Origin: Terrisporobacter othiniensis | GTDB taxonomy: Bacteria > Bacillota > Clostridia > Peptostreptococcales > Peptostreptococcaceae | Direction: 5' to 3' | Assembly: GCF_000808015.1 (NCBI RefSeq) | Contig: NZ_JWHR01000079.1 | Span: forward strand, 1 to 64,000 | Length of the DNA: 64,000 nucleotides | In this document: one piece after another, positions 36,631 through 45,092 of the stretch | Position numbering within the stretch: the stretch's first letter is position 1 | Layout: every line of letters begins with the position of its first letter | The notes under the pieces: model-generated | What the model saw: only the letters and a program-made list of their open reading frames with translations | Told to the model about the DNA's origin: nothing | Databases searched by the model: none | Position numbers and translations under genes: made by a program

Positions 36631-36652
36631 GCCTCAATTTTACAATTGGGGC
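36631..36652 (+). promoter_or_regulatory. Intra-operon hairpin
   Basis: GCCTCAATT pairs with AATTGGGGC over a 4-base loop, 29 bases after the abundant BMC-H gene and with no T run. More likely an mRNA-stabilising or processing site than a terminator; it would keep shell mRNA above that of the next gene. Confidence 0.5.
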
Positions 36653-36675
36653 GCTTATTGAGATGAGGTGTAGAT

Positions 36676-37452
36676 TTGAATATTAGTGAAGAAAAGCTAA
36701 GAGAGATTATTAAAAAAGTATTACTAGAGATTACAAATCAAAAGAATATTTTTAAAAATAATATAGAAAAATTAAAAGTCTACATATTTTGTAGCAAAAA
36801 GTGTAACACAGAGTATATAGATTTTTTAGAAAAAATAGATAAAAGTGGTTTATTCCATATTTATATAGTTGCAGATGATGCATTGAAAGATGATATTTGC
36901 AAATCACATATAAATAAATATGTTCCAAATGAAAATATAATATATTTTTCACATGGAATACCAGAGGATCTTTCTGAGGCAATAAGTGTATTTCCGGTAG
37001 TTGAAAGAGACTTAGTTGTAAAAACAGCACTATGTATAAGCGATACATTTTGTAATAAATGGATTGCATCTGCTATAGAAGAAGGTGGAAAGATAGTATT
37101 TTTAAAATCAGGTTTGAAAAAATTTACAAATAAAGAACCTAAGGCATATATAAGACAGATTGTATCTTATTATAGAAAAGTTTTAGAGTATGGAATAGAA
37201 ATAAGAAGTACATCAGAATTAATTAAGTTATACAACGAAGATGATTCTGATAAACGAACTAAATTAAATTGCAACACAATAGATAGTATTTCCTTACAAG
37301 AAAATCATAAAGGTAGAAAAAAAGTAATAACCTTAGAAAATATAGAACAATATGGATCTAATGGAGCTATTATTGTCAACTCTGACGATATTATAACTGA
37401 CTTGGCAAGAGAAAAAGCCAGAACTTTAAACATAGAAATAAAGCAATTTTAG
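36676..37452 (+). CDS. Microcompartment-associated flavoprotein-like protein of unknown role
   Basis: 258 residues from TTG 36676 (GAGGTG before it). The N-terminus EEKLREIIKKVLLEITNQ is an amphipathic helix like an encapsulation peptide. The middle is Rossmann-like (KLKVYIFCSKKCNTEYIDFL). The C-terminus (AIIVNSDDIITDLAREKARTLNIEI) is a motif shared by several BMC accessory proteins. Such genes are found in Eut and glycyl-radical loci without a settled function. I cannot assign more. Confidence 0.55.
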   Translation: MNISEEKLREIIKKVLLEITNQKNIFKNNIEKLKVYIFCSKKCNTEYIDFLEKIDKSGLFHIYIVADDALKDDICKSHINKYVPNENIIYFSHGIPEDLSEAISVFPVVERDLVVKTALCISDTFCNKWIASAIEEGGKIVFLKSGLKKFTNKEPKAYIRQIVSYYRKVLEYGIEIRSTSELIKLYNEDDSDKRTKLNCNTIDSISLQENHKGRKKVITLENIEQYGSNGAIIVNSDDIITDLAREKARTLNIEIKQF

Positions 37453-37466
37453 GGAGGTGACAGATA

Positions 37467-37832
37467 ATGAATCAATCATTAGGATTAGTTGAAATTAGTG
37501 GAATGTCAACAGCTTTAGTAGTTGCTGATGCTATGGCCAAATCCGCTAATATTAAGATTATTGGAATAGAAAATTCAAAAGGTTTAGGATATATGACTAT
37601 AAAAATTACTGGTGATATTGGAGCAGTAAATGCTGCAGTAAGTGCAGGTAAACAAATAGGAATTACACACAATAATTTTGTGTCATCAAAAGTTATTCCA
37701 AGACCATCAGATTTTGTATATAAAGTTTTCGGAACAATAAAAGAAGATATGGTTAAAACAGATAGCTCTTTAACAGATAGTGAAAGTAGTGAGTTAAAAG
37801 AAGAAACTGATGATAATTTAGAAAATAAATAA
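37467..37832 (+). CDS. BMC-H shell protein with acidic tail
   Basis: 121 residues. BMC fold in 1-90 (SLGLVEISGMSTALVVADAMAKSANIKIIG, HNNFVSSKVIPRPSD), then about 30 residues rich in Ser, Glu and Asp. Divergent from the PduA-like tiles, so a minor facet component with a different pore. Tight spacing to its neighbours. Confidence 0.88.
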   Translation: MNQSLGLVEISGMSTALVVADAMAKSANIKIIGIENSKGLGYMTIKITGDIGAVNAAVSAGKQIGITHNNFVSSKVIPRPSDFVYKVFGTIKEDMVKTDSSLTDSESSELKEETDDNLENK

Positions 37833-37850
37833 TAAAAGGATGTAAATTTT

Positions 37851-38114
37851 ATGAAACTGGCAAAGGTTATAGGAACTGTTGTAGCTACTAGAAAAGAAGA
37901 ATCATTAGTTGGGTGTAAATTAATGATAATCAGACGAGTTAATGGTAAGAGTGAATATATAGATAGTGAAGAAATAGCTGTAGATTTTGTAGGAGCAGGC
38001 ATAGGAGATATAGTTCTAATTGCTCAAGGGTCAGCAGTTCGCATGGACCCAAGAAGAAAAGAAGCTATGATTGACATGGCTATTATTGGAATTATTGATG
38101 CTATAGATATTTAG
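37851..38114 (+). CDS. pduN: Microcompartment vertex protein (BMC-P, EutN/CcmL/PduN)
   Basis: 87 residues. KLAKVIGTVVATRKEESLVGCKLMII and DFVGAGIGDIVLIAQGSAVR mark the pentamer family that closes the icosahedral corners. Single copy in the locus. Confidence 0.93.
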   Translation: MKLAKVIGTVVATRKEESLVGCKLMIIRRVNGKSEYIDSEEIAVDFVGAGIGDIVLIAQGSAVRMDPRRKEAMIDMAIIGIIDAIDI

Positions 38115-38157
38115 AAAGTAATTTTTTTAAAGAAAAAAGGGGGTGAAGTTTCTTCAA

Positions 38158-39471
38158 ATGAAAAGTGGCATTTATAAAAGTGTTTGTGATGCAGTATTTG
38201 TATCGAAGAAAGCATTTGAGAGATATACAGAATTTACATTAAATGAGCGACAAGAAATTATCGAATCTATTAAAAAATCTCTTCGTCCCTTAGTTAATGA
38301 TTTGGCTAGAATGACAGTTGATGAGACTTGCATGGGAAATATAAATGATAAAGCTAAAAAAATTTCCCTTGCTATTGAAAAAACTCCTGGGATTGAGAAT
38401 CTAACTACAGAGGTCAGCACAGGAGATCATGGTATGACTTTGTATGAAATTTCACCATACGGAGTTGCTTGCGCAGTACAGCCATGTACAAATCCATGTG
38501 CAACTTTAATAAATAATACCATAGCCCTATTATCAGCAGGTAATTCTGTCATCCATTGTCCACATCCAAGGGCAATGAAAGTATCTCAATTAGTAACAGA
38601 AATAATAAATAAATCTATTATGGAAGTCTGTGGTATTCATAACCTAGTAGTAACTTTAGATGAGAGTCTTATAAAGTACACATTAGAATTAATGAATCAT
38701 CCAGATGTAGAGCTAGTAGTTTTTACAGGTGGAAGCACTGGATTACAAAGGGCTTTAAGTTCTCAGAAAAAAGTTATAGCTGCAGGGCCTGCAAATCCAG
38801 TTGCTATAGTAGATGAAACGGCAGATATTAAAAAAGCTGCAAAAGATATATTCTTAGGAGCATCTTTTGATAATAACCTTATGTGCACATCAGAAAAAAG
38901 CGCTGTTTTAGTTGATGATATTGCCGATAAGTTTATAGAAGAAATTAAGAAAAATGAAGTTTACTTTATTACAAGTGAAGATGAAAAGAAAAAACTATTA
39001 AATACCATTATAACAGAAGATGGTAATGTAAATAAAAAATTAGAAGGTAAAAATGCAAATCTAATCTTACATAAGTCTGGAATAAAAGTTAATAAGATTA
39101 TAAAGTTAATTGTATTTGAAGATTCTTGTTATAGTGATGTAGTTGTAAAAGAAATATTTATGCCAATACTTCCAATTGTAAGGGTAAAAAGTTTTGATGA
39201 AGCTTTAGAAATAGCTATTGAAATTGAGCAAGGCTGTAAACATACATCAAGTATGTTTTCCGAATCTATTGAGCATTTGAATAGAGCTGCTAAAAAAATG
39301 CAAACATCTATATTTGTAAAAAATGGACCTTCATATCTTGGAATAGGATTTGATGAAGAAGGAGATACGACATTCACAATAGCTAATGTTACAGGAGAAG
39401 GTTCAACTACTGCCAAAAATTTTGGAAGAAAAAGAAGATGTATATTAACAACAGGCTTTTCTATTCGTTAA
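38158..39471 (+). CDS. Divergent CoA-acylating aldehyde dehydrogenase paralogue
   Basis: 437 residues from ATG 38158, behind AAGGGGGTGA; the GTG at 38143 lies within that site. Matches the second dehydrogenase (41760) throughout but with changed motifs: SFDNNLMCTSEK against SFDNNVPCIAEK (catalytic Cys kept), QPCTNPCAT against TPTTNPTET, ANPVAIVDETADI against GNPPVVVDETADI. It lacks the N-terminal encapsulation helix. It may use another aldehyde, sit outside the lumen or be a subunit of the other enzyme. Confidence 0.8.
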   Translation: MKSGIYKSVCDAVFVSKKAFERYTEFTLNERQEIIESIKKSLRPLVNDLARMTVDETCMGNINDKAKKISLAIEKTPGIENLTTEVSTGDHGMTLYEISPYGVACAVQPCTNPCATLINNTIALLSAGNSVIHCPHPRAMKVSQLVTEIINKSIMEVCGIHNLVVTLDESLIKYTLELMNHPDVELVVFTGGSTGLQRALSSQKKVIAAGPANPVAIVDETADIKKAAKDIFLGASFDNNLMCTSEKSAVLVDDIADKFIEEIKKNEVYFITSEDEKKKLLNTIITEDGNVNKKLEGKNANLILHKSGIKVNKIIKLIVFEDSCYSDVVVKEIFMPILPIVRVKSFDEALEIAIEIEQGCKHTSSMFSESIEHLNRAAKKMQTSIFVKNGPSYLGIGFDEEGDTTFTIANVTGEGSTTAKNFGRKRRCILTTGFSIR

Positions 39472-39495
39472 ATGATAAGGAAGTGATATGTGGAG

Positions 39496-40686
39496 ATGAA
39501 TAAAGGAAAAATAAGATATTATGTAACATCAGAATCTGTTACAGAAGGTCATCCAGATAAGATCTGTGACCAAATATCAGATGGTATATTAGATGAATAT
39601 TTAAAGCAAGATAGCAAATCTCATGTAGCTGTTGAAGCTATGGTATCTACAGATACATTAGTAATTGCTGGAGAGGTTGCTTCAACTGCAAAGGTTAATA
39701 TAGTTGAAGTAGCAAGAAATATTATTAGAAAGATAGGCTATACAACACCTAACAAAGGATTTGATGCTGATTCCTGCTTGATTTTAACTAATGTACATAA
39801 TCAATCATCAGATATATCCATAGGAGTTAAAAAATCTAAAAATGAAGATAAAGAAGAAATAGGAAGCGGTGACCAAGGAATAATGTATGGTTATGCTTGT
39901 GATGAAACTAAAAACTTTATGCCTATTTCTTGTGAATTAGCTAATAGATTATCATTTCAACTTGCAAAAGTTAGAAAAATTGGAGGAGCATACTTCCTTT
40001 ATCCTGATGGAAAAACACAAGTAACAATGGCTTATGACTCAGAGGATAATCCTATAAGCATTGAAAGTATTGTTATTTCAGCTCAACATAGTGAAAAGAT
40101 ATCTAATGATTTACTTAGAGAATTCATAATTGGATCTGTTATTAATCCAGTTATAGATAATAAATGGATAACAAAAGATACAAAAATATATATTAATCCA
40201 ACAGGTAGATTTGTAATCGGAGGACCAACAGGAGATACAGGTCTTACTGGAAGAAAAATAATGGTAGACTCTTATGGCACTATTTCTAGACATGGGGGAG
40301 GGGCCTTTTCGGGAAAGGACCCAACAAAGGTTGATCGATCTGGGGCTTATATGGCGAGATATGTTGCTAAAAATATAGTGGCTGCCAATCTTGCAAAACG
40401 ATGTGAAGTATCAATTGCCTATGCTATTGGAGGAATAGAGCCATTAGCTGTTACCGCAAATACATTTAATACAGGTGTTATACCTGATAGAGAAATTGAA
40501 GAAATAGTTAAAGAAGTTTTCTCGTTCAAAGTTGTAGATATAATAGAAAATCTTCAATTAAGAAGACCTCAATATTTAAAAACGGCAGCATATGGTCATT
40601 TTGGAAGAGATGATGAGGATTTTGCTTGGGAAAAAACTAATAAGGTTGATGAAATAAAAAGAAAAATAAAAAATAAATTATTTTAA
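39496..40686 (+). CDS. metK: S-adenosylmethionine synthetase
   Basis: 396 residues, full length. Start ATG 39496 with AAGGAAGTGA 9 bases before. Family motifs: TSESVTEGHPDKICDQISDGILD, GSGDQGIMYGYA, GGPTGDTGLTGRKIMVDSYG and GGGAFSGKDPTKVDRSGAY. Makes SAM from methionine and ATP. Its place inside the shell operon suggests it feeds the radical-SAM activase; it may be a second metK besides a housekeeping one, which this window cannot show. Confidence 0.95.
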   Translation: MNKGKIRYYVTSESVTEGHPDKICDQISDGILDEYLKQDSKSHVAVEAMVSTDTLVIAGEVASTAKVNIVEVARNIIRKIGYTTPNKGFDADSCLILTNVHNQSSDISIGVKKSKNEDKEEIGSGDQGIMYGYACDETKNFMPISCELANRLSFQLAKVRKIGGAYFLYPDGKTQVTMAYDSEDNPISIESIVISAQHSEKISNDLLREFIIGSVINPVIDNKWITKDTKIYINPTGRFVIGGPTGDTGLTGRKIMVDSYGTISRHGGGAFSGKDPTKVDRSGAYMARYVAKNIVAANLAKRCEVSIAYAIGGIEPLAVTANTFNTGVIPDREIEEIVKEVFSFKVVDIIENLQLRRPQYLKTAAYGHFGRDDEDFAWEKTNKVDEIKRKIKNKLF

Positions 40687-40702
40687 TTAGGAGGATTTAA
40701 AA

Positions 40703-40981
40703 ATGTCAAATGAAGCATTAGGAATGGTAGAAACAAAAGGGTTAGTAGGAGCTATAGAAGCAGCAGATGCAATGACAAAAGCAGCAAATGTAAATTTAAT
40801 AGGATATGAAAAAATAGGATCTGGATTAGTAACTGTAATGGTTAGAGGTGATGTTGGAGCTGTTAAAGCATCAGTAGATGCAGGTACTGCAGCAGCAAAT
40901 GCTATTGGAGAAGTAGTTTCTGCTCATGTAATACCAAGACCACACACAGATGTTGAAAAAATATTACCAAAATCTTTATAA
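40703..40981 (+). CDS. pduJ: Microcompartment hexamer shell protein, PduA/PduJ type (second copy)
   Basis: 92 residues, almost the same as the protein at 36324 (differences such as [11 protein letters not shown] for [11 protein letters not shown], and EVVSAHVIP for QVVSTHVIP). Two near-identical tiles parallel the PduA/PduJ pair of Salmonella. AGGAGG ribosome site 17 bases after metK. Confidence 0.95.
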   Translation: MSNEALGMVETKGLVGAIEAADAMTKAANVNLIGYEKIGSGLVTVMVRGDVGAVKASVDAGTAAANAIGEVVSAHVIPRPHTDVEKILPKSL

Positions 40982-41017
40982 AAACAAATTAGTAGTATCA
41001 TAAAAGGAGCATAAAAA

Positions 41018-41668
41018 ATGATTTCAGAAGATTCGGAAGTATTAGTAAAAATCATTACTCAGAAAGTAATAGAGAAATTAAAAGAATATGAAAAACTAAG
41101 AATACCAATAGGTATATCAAATAGACATATTCATTTATCTCAAAAACATTTAGATGTGTTGTTTGGAGAAGGATATAATCTTACAAAAAAAGTTGATCTA
41201 AAACAACCAGGTCAATTTGCTAGTAACGAAACAGTTACTATTAGAGGTCCAAAAGGGGAATTTGATAAGGTTCGTATTTTAGGTCCTGTAAGAAATGAAA
41301 GCCAAGTAGAAATTTCAAGAACTGATAGTTTTCGTCTTGGTTTAAAAGCTTTAGTAAGAGAGTCAGGGGATTTAGATGGAACATCGGGTATAGAAATTAT
41401 TGGACCTAAAGGAGTTATAAAACTTCCTCATGGAGCCATAATTGCATTGCGTCATATTCATATGACACCAGAAGATGCACAAATTATGGGAATTAAAGAT
41501 AAGGATACTGTGGAAGTACAAATTTGTGGTCAAAGATCAGGAGTTTTAGGGGATGTGCTTGTTAGAGTATCTCCTAAATATAAATTAGAAATGCATGTGG
41601 ATATGGACGAAGCAAATGCTTTTGATTTAAAAAATAATGATTCTGTAATTATAAAAAAGCAAGGTTAA
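41018..41668 (+). CDS. pduL: Phosphate propanoyltransferase PduL
   Basis: 216 residues. N-terminal helix (SEVLVKIITQKVIEKLKEY) serves as encapsulation peptide. Two PduL beta-barrels follow, with metal-binding histidines in SNRHIHLSQ and ALRHIHMTP, and LEMHVDMDEANAF near the end. Converts acyl-CoA to acyl phosphate inside the shell and recycles CoA for the aldehyde dehydrogenase. Confidence 0.95.
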   Translation: MISEDSEVLVKIITQKVIEKLKEYEKLRIPIGISNRHIHLSQKHLDVLFGEGYNLTKKVDLKQPGQFASNETVTIRGPKGEFDKVRILGPVRNESQVEISRTDSFRLGLKALVRESGDLDGTSGIEIIGPKGVIKLPHGAIIALRHIHMTPEDAQIMGIKDKDTVEVQICGQRSGVLGDVLVRVSPKYKLEMHVDMDEANAFDLKNNDSVIIKKQG

Positions 41669-41759
41669 TTAAGAAAAATATTTTAGAAATTTAGATATAT
41701 TATTAGAGATGTAATAATCTCGAATTGACAGAAATGGTAACTTTAAGGAAGGTGTAAAT

Positions 41760-43181
41760 ATGGATATAGATGTAAAATTAATTGAAAAAATGGTTTCAGA
41801 TGCACTAAAAGAAATTAAAATTGAAAATATTACTCAAGAAGTAGAAAAAAATTCTATAGAAGATAATTATGGAGTTTTTAAAACTATAGAAGGAGCTATT
41901 GATGCATCATATGTAGCACAAAAAGAACTATTATTTTCAAAAATATCAGATAGACAAAAATATGTAGATGCTATAAGAAGCGCTATATTAAATCAAGAAA
42001 ATCTTGAGCTTATATCTAAGTTAGCAGTAGATGAAACAGAGATAGGATGTTATGAGCATAAGTTAATAAAAAATAGATTAGCAGCTGAAAAAACTCCTGG
42101 TACAGAAGATTTAATATCATCTGTAAAAACTGGAGATGATGGTCTTACTTTAGTAGAGTATTGTCCATTTGGTGTTATTGGAGCTATAACTCCTACAACA
42201 AATCCTACAGAAACTATTATTTGTAACTCTATAGGTATGATAGCAGGAGGAAATACAGTAGTATTTAGTCCGCATCCAAGAGCTACTAAGGTTTCTCAAA
42301 CTATTATAAAAATACTTAACAAAGCATTAGAGGAAGTAGGGGCACCTAAAAACCTTATAACTATGGTTGAAAAACCTTCAATTGAAAATACAAATAAAAT
42401 GATTGAAAATCCAAAAGTACGTTTTTTAGTAGCAACAGGTGGACCATCTATAGTTAAAAAAGTACTTTCATCAGGAAAGAAAGCTATTGGAGCTGGGGCA
42501 GGAAATCCTCCTGTTGTTGTAGATGAAACTGCAGACATCAGAAAAGCAGCTAAGGATATTATAGATGGATGTAGCTTCGATAATAACGTTCCTTGTATAG
42601 CAGAAAAAGAAGTATTTGCAGTAGCATCAATTTGCGATAGCTTAATTGAGAATATGAAGTTAAACGGCGCTTATTTAGTTAAAGACAAGAAAGTAATAGA
42701 GCAACTTTTAAGTGTTGTTGCAAAAGAAAATGGAGCTCCAAAAACTAACTTTGTAGGAAAAAGTGCGAAGTATATATTAGATAAAATAGGTGTAACTGTT
42801 GATGATAATATTAAAGCTATCATTATGGAAGTTGATAAGGATCATACTTTTGTTCAAGAAGAAATGATGATGCCTATTTTACCAATTGTAAGAGTTGAAG
42901 ATGTGGATAAAGCTATAGAATATGCACAAGAAGCTGAACATGGAAATAGACATACAGCAATTATGCACTCTAAAAATATAGATAAATTAAGCAAGATGTC
43001 AAAAATTATGGAGACTACAATATTTGTTAAAAATGCCCCTTCTTATGCTGGAATAGGTGTAGGAGGAGAAGGTCATTCAACATTTACAATAGCTGGACCT
43101 ACAGGTGAAGGATTAACATCTCCAAAATCTTTCTGTAGAATTCGTAGATGTGTTGTATCAGATTCATTCAGCATAAGATAA
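41760..43181 (+). CDS. pduP: CoA-acylating aldehyde dehydrogenase, PduP/EutE type
   Basis: 473 residues. Amphipathic helix at 1-20 (DIDVKLIEKMVSDALKEIK) is the lumen-targeting peptide. NAD-binding and catalytic segments PTTNPTET, SFDNNVPCIAEKE (Cys nucleophile) and the end SDSFSIR. Oxidises propionaldehyde (or 3-hydroxypropionaldehyde) to the acyl-CoA with NAD+. AAGGAAGGTG ribosome site. Confidence 0.93.
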   Translation: MDIDVKLIEKMVSDALKEIKIENITQEVEKNSIEDNYGVFKTIEGAIDASYVAQKELLFSKISDRQKYVDAIRSAILNQENLELISKLAVDETEIGCYEHKLIKNRLAAEKTPGTEDLISSVKTGDDGLTLVEYCPFGVIGAITPTTNPTETIICNSIGMIAGGNTVVFSPHPRATKVSQTIIKILNKALEEVGAPKNLITMVEKPSIENTNKMIENPKVRFLVATGGPSIVKKVLSSGKKAIGAGAGNPPVVVDETADIRKAAKDIIDGCSFDNNVPCIAEKEVFAVASICDSLIENMKLNGAYLVKDKKVIEQLLSVVAKENGAPKTNFVGKSAKYILDKIGVTVDDNIKAIIMEVDKDHTFVQEEMMMPILPIVRVEDVDKAIEYAQEAEHGNRHTAIMHSKNIDKLSKMSKIMETTIFVKNAPSYAGIGVGGEGHSTFTIAGPTGEGLTSPKSFCRIRRCVVSDSFSIR

Positions 43182-43209
43182 TTGATAGAACACAAGGGAG
43201 AGAAATATA

Positions 43210-44325
43210 ATGTCAAATGTATATGTCAAAACAAGAATTTATAGTGGGGACAAGTCTATAAAATATCTTGAAGAAATTAAGAATCAAGTAATTTTAATAG
43301 TATGTGATAAGTTTTTAGTAGAAAGTAAAGCAGTATCATATCTTACAAACATTTTAGAATCAAATAATGAAATACATATATATGATGGTGTAGTACCAGA
43401 TCCTTCTACAGAAGTAGTTGTTGAGGGAATTAAACATATATGCAAAGAAAAACCGTCCATTTTAATTGGTTTTGGTGGTGGATCTGCTATTGATACTGCA
43501 AAAGCAATACTTTATTTAACTAAATTAGAAAATTTAACTTCTCAACCTTTATTTATAGCAGTTCCAACTACTAGTGGTACAGGAACAGAAGTTACATCTT
43601 TAACTGTTATTACAGACAAAGAAAGTAATGTGAAAAAGATAATAGAGTCAGAAGACATTTTACCAGACGTAGCTCTTTTAGACCCGGCATTAACATTAAC
43701 AGTTCCAAAAGCTATTACTGCAAATACAGGTATGGATGTGTTAACTCATGCACTAGAAGCTTATGTATCTAAAAATAATAATGCATTTTCTGATGCATTG
43801 TCAGAAAAATCAATAGAGCTATTAATAAAGTCGTTAGTCAAATGTTATGAAGAAGGAAATAATCTAGATAGTAGAAAAATGATGCAGGAAGCATCTACTC
43901 TTGCAGGAATGTCTTTTAATATAGCTGGATTAGGATTAAATCATAGTATAGCACATCAATTAGGTGCTACTTTCCATATTCCACATGGACTTGCCAATGC
44001 TATGCTACTAAATAGTGTTATAGATTATAACTGTAAAGATGAACTGATACTAAAAAAATATGCAAAACTTTCATACAAACTACAATTTGTAAATATAGAT
44101 GAAAATCCTAAAATAGCGGTAGAGATATTAAAACGTATTATAAAAACTATGATGATATCTATGAATATGCCACTTAGAATAAGGGATATGAATATTAGTC
44201 AGGCTGATTATCAAAACAGTATTAATATTATGGTAGAAAATACATTAAAAGATAGATGTTTACCTACTACACCTAAAGATATAAGTAGCGATGATATAAA
44301 AGAGATATTATTGCAAATATACTAA
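43210..44325 (+). CDS. pduQ: Iron-dependent alcohol dehydrogenase, PduQ/EutG type
   Basis: 371 residues. GFGGGSAIDTAKAI and PTTSGTGTEVTSLTVI bind NAD; metal ligands lie in TGMDVLTHALEAYVS, NHSIAHQLGATFHIPHGLANAML. Reduces propionaldehyde to propanol and regenerates NAD+ within the shell, balancing the PduP step. Followed by an intra-operon terminator-like hairpin. Confidence 0.93.
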   Translation: MSNVYVKTRIYSGDKSIKYLEEIKNQVILIVCDKFLVESKAVSYLTNILESNNEIHIYDGVVPDPSTEVVVEGIKHICKEKPSILIGFGGGSAIDTAKAILYLTKLENLTSQPLFIAVPTTSGTGTEVTSLTVITDKESNVKKIIESEDILPDVALLDPALTLTVPKAITANTGMDVLTHALEAYVSKNNNAFSDALSEKSIELLIKSLVKCYEEGNNLDSRKMMQEASTLAGMSFNIAGLGLNHSIAHQLGATFHIPHGLANAMLLNSVIDYNCKDELILKKYAKLSYKLQFVNIDENPKIAVEILKRIIKTMMISMNMPLRIRDMNISQADYQNSINIMVENTLKDRCLPTTPKDISSDDIKEILLQIY

Positions 44326-44336
44326 ATGTATATTAT

Positions 44337-44366
44337 AAAGGGCTGGGTTTATAATCCAGCTTTTTG
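44337..44366 (+). terminator. Internal terminator or attenuator
   Basis: AAAGGGCTGG pairs (one bulge) with CCAGCTTTTT across GTTTATAAT. Lies between the alcohol dehydrogenase and the next shell gene, so it probably lowers rather than stops expression downstream. Confidence 0.65.
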
Positions 44367-44397
44367 CTTATAATGTAGTATCGAAGGAGGTCAGTAT

Positions 44398-44979
44398 ATG
44401 TCACAGTTATCAATAGGAATTATAGAAGTAATTGGTCTTTCTAGTGCAATTGAACTAGCAGATGTTTGTGTAAAATCTGCAAACGTTAATCTGATTGGAT
44501 ATGAGCTAAGTCAAGGAAATGGAATGGTTGTAATAAAAATAGAAGGGGATGTTGGTGCTGTTACAGCAGCAGTACAAGCATCAAGTAACGTTGGAAAAGT
44601 ATATAGCAAAAAAATTATACCAAGACCTGGCGAGGGGATTGAATGCCTAATCAAAAATAATAATACAGTTGGATATGATGATAAAGATAAAAACACAGAT
44701 GATGATACAAATGTATTAATCATAGATGATGATATAAAAGAGATTGAAACCATAAATGAAGAGATAGAAGAAGTAGAAGATGATGAAACAAATAAAGAAA
44801 TAAAAGAGATAGAAATAAATGAAAATACTAAAGAAGAAGAGATAAATAATATAGAAGAAAATAATCCTAATGAAGATAATTCCAAGGAAAAATATACATG
44901 TAACTTATGCAAAGATCCTAAATGTCCTAGAGAAAAAGGTGATTTAAGGGTAAATTGTATTCATCATGAGGATAAATAA
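44398..44979 (+). CDS. pduK: PduK-like BMC-H protein with acidic linker and Cys-rich tail
   Basis: 193 residues. BMC fold in 1-85 ([42 protein letters not shown]). About 80 residues of mostly Asp, Glu, Lys, Ile and Asn follow, then CNLCKDPKCPREKGDLRVNCIHHED, a CxxCx4CPR..CxH set like the PduK tail, likely a metal or Fe-S site. A minor shell component that may hold redox metal at the shell surface. Confidence 0.88.
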   Translation: MSQLSIGIIEVIGLSSAIELADVCVKSANVNLIGYELSQGNGMVVIKIEGDVGAVTAAVQASSNVGKVYSKKIIPRPGEGIECLIKNNNTVGYDDKDKNTDDDTNVLIIDDDIKEIETINEEIEEVEDDETNKEIKEIEINENTKEEEINNIEENNPNEDNSKEKYTCNLCKDPKCPREKGDLRVNCIHHEDK

Positions 44980-45092
44980 ACAAATAATTAAATAATAAAA
45001 TTATGTTTGGAAAATAAATATAGAAATTAATAAAATAGGTATGATTTAAAATATATTGATTTATTGAAAGAAGAGGGAGGATAGGTGATATT

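Noticed and set aside
44511..44912. Reverse-strand Ser/Phe-rich ORF under the PduK-like gene
   Set aside because: A mirror of the Asp/Glu-rich linker codons; no start signals.
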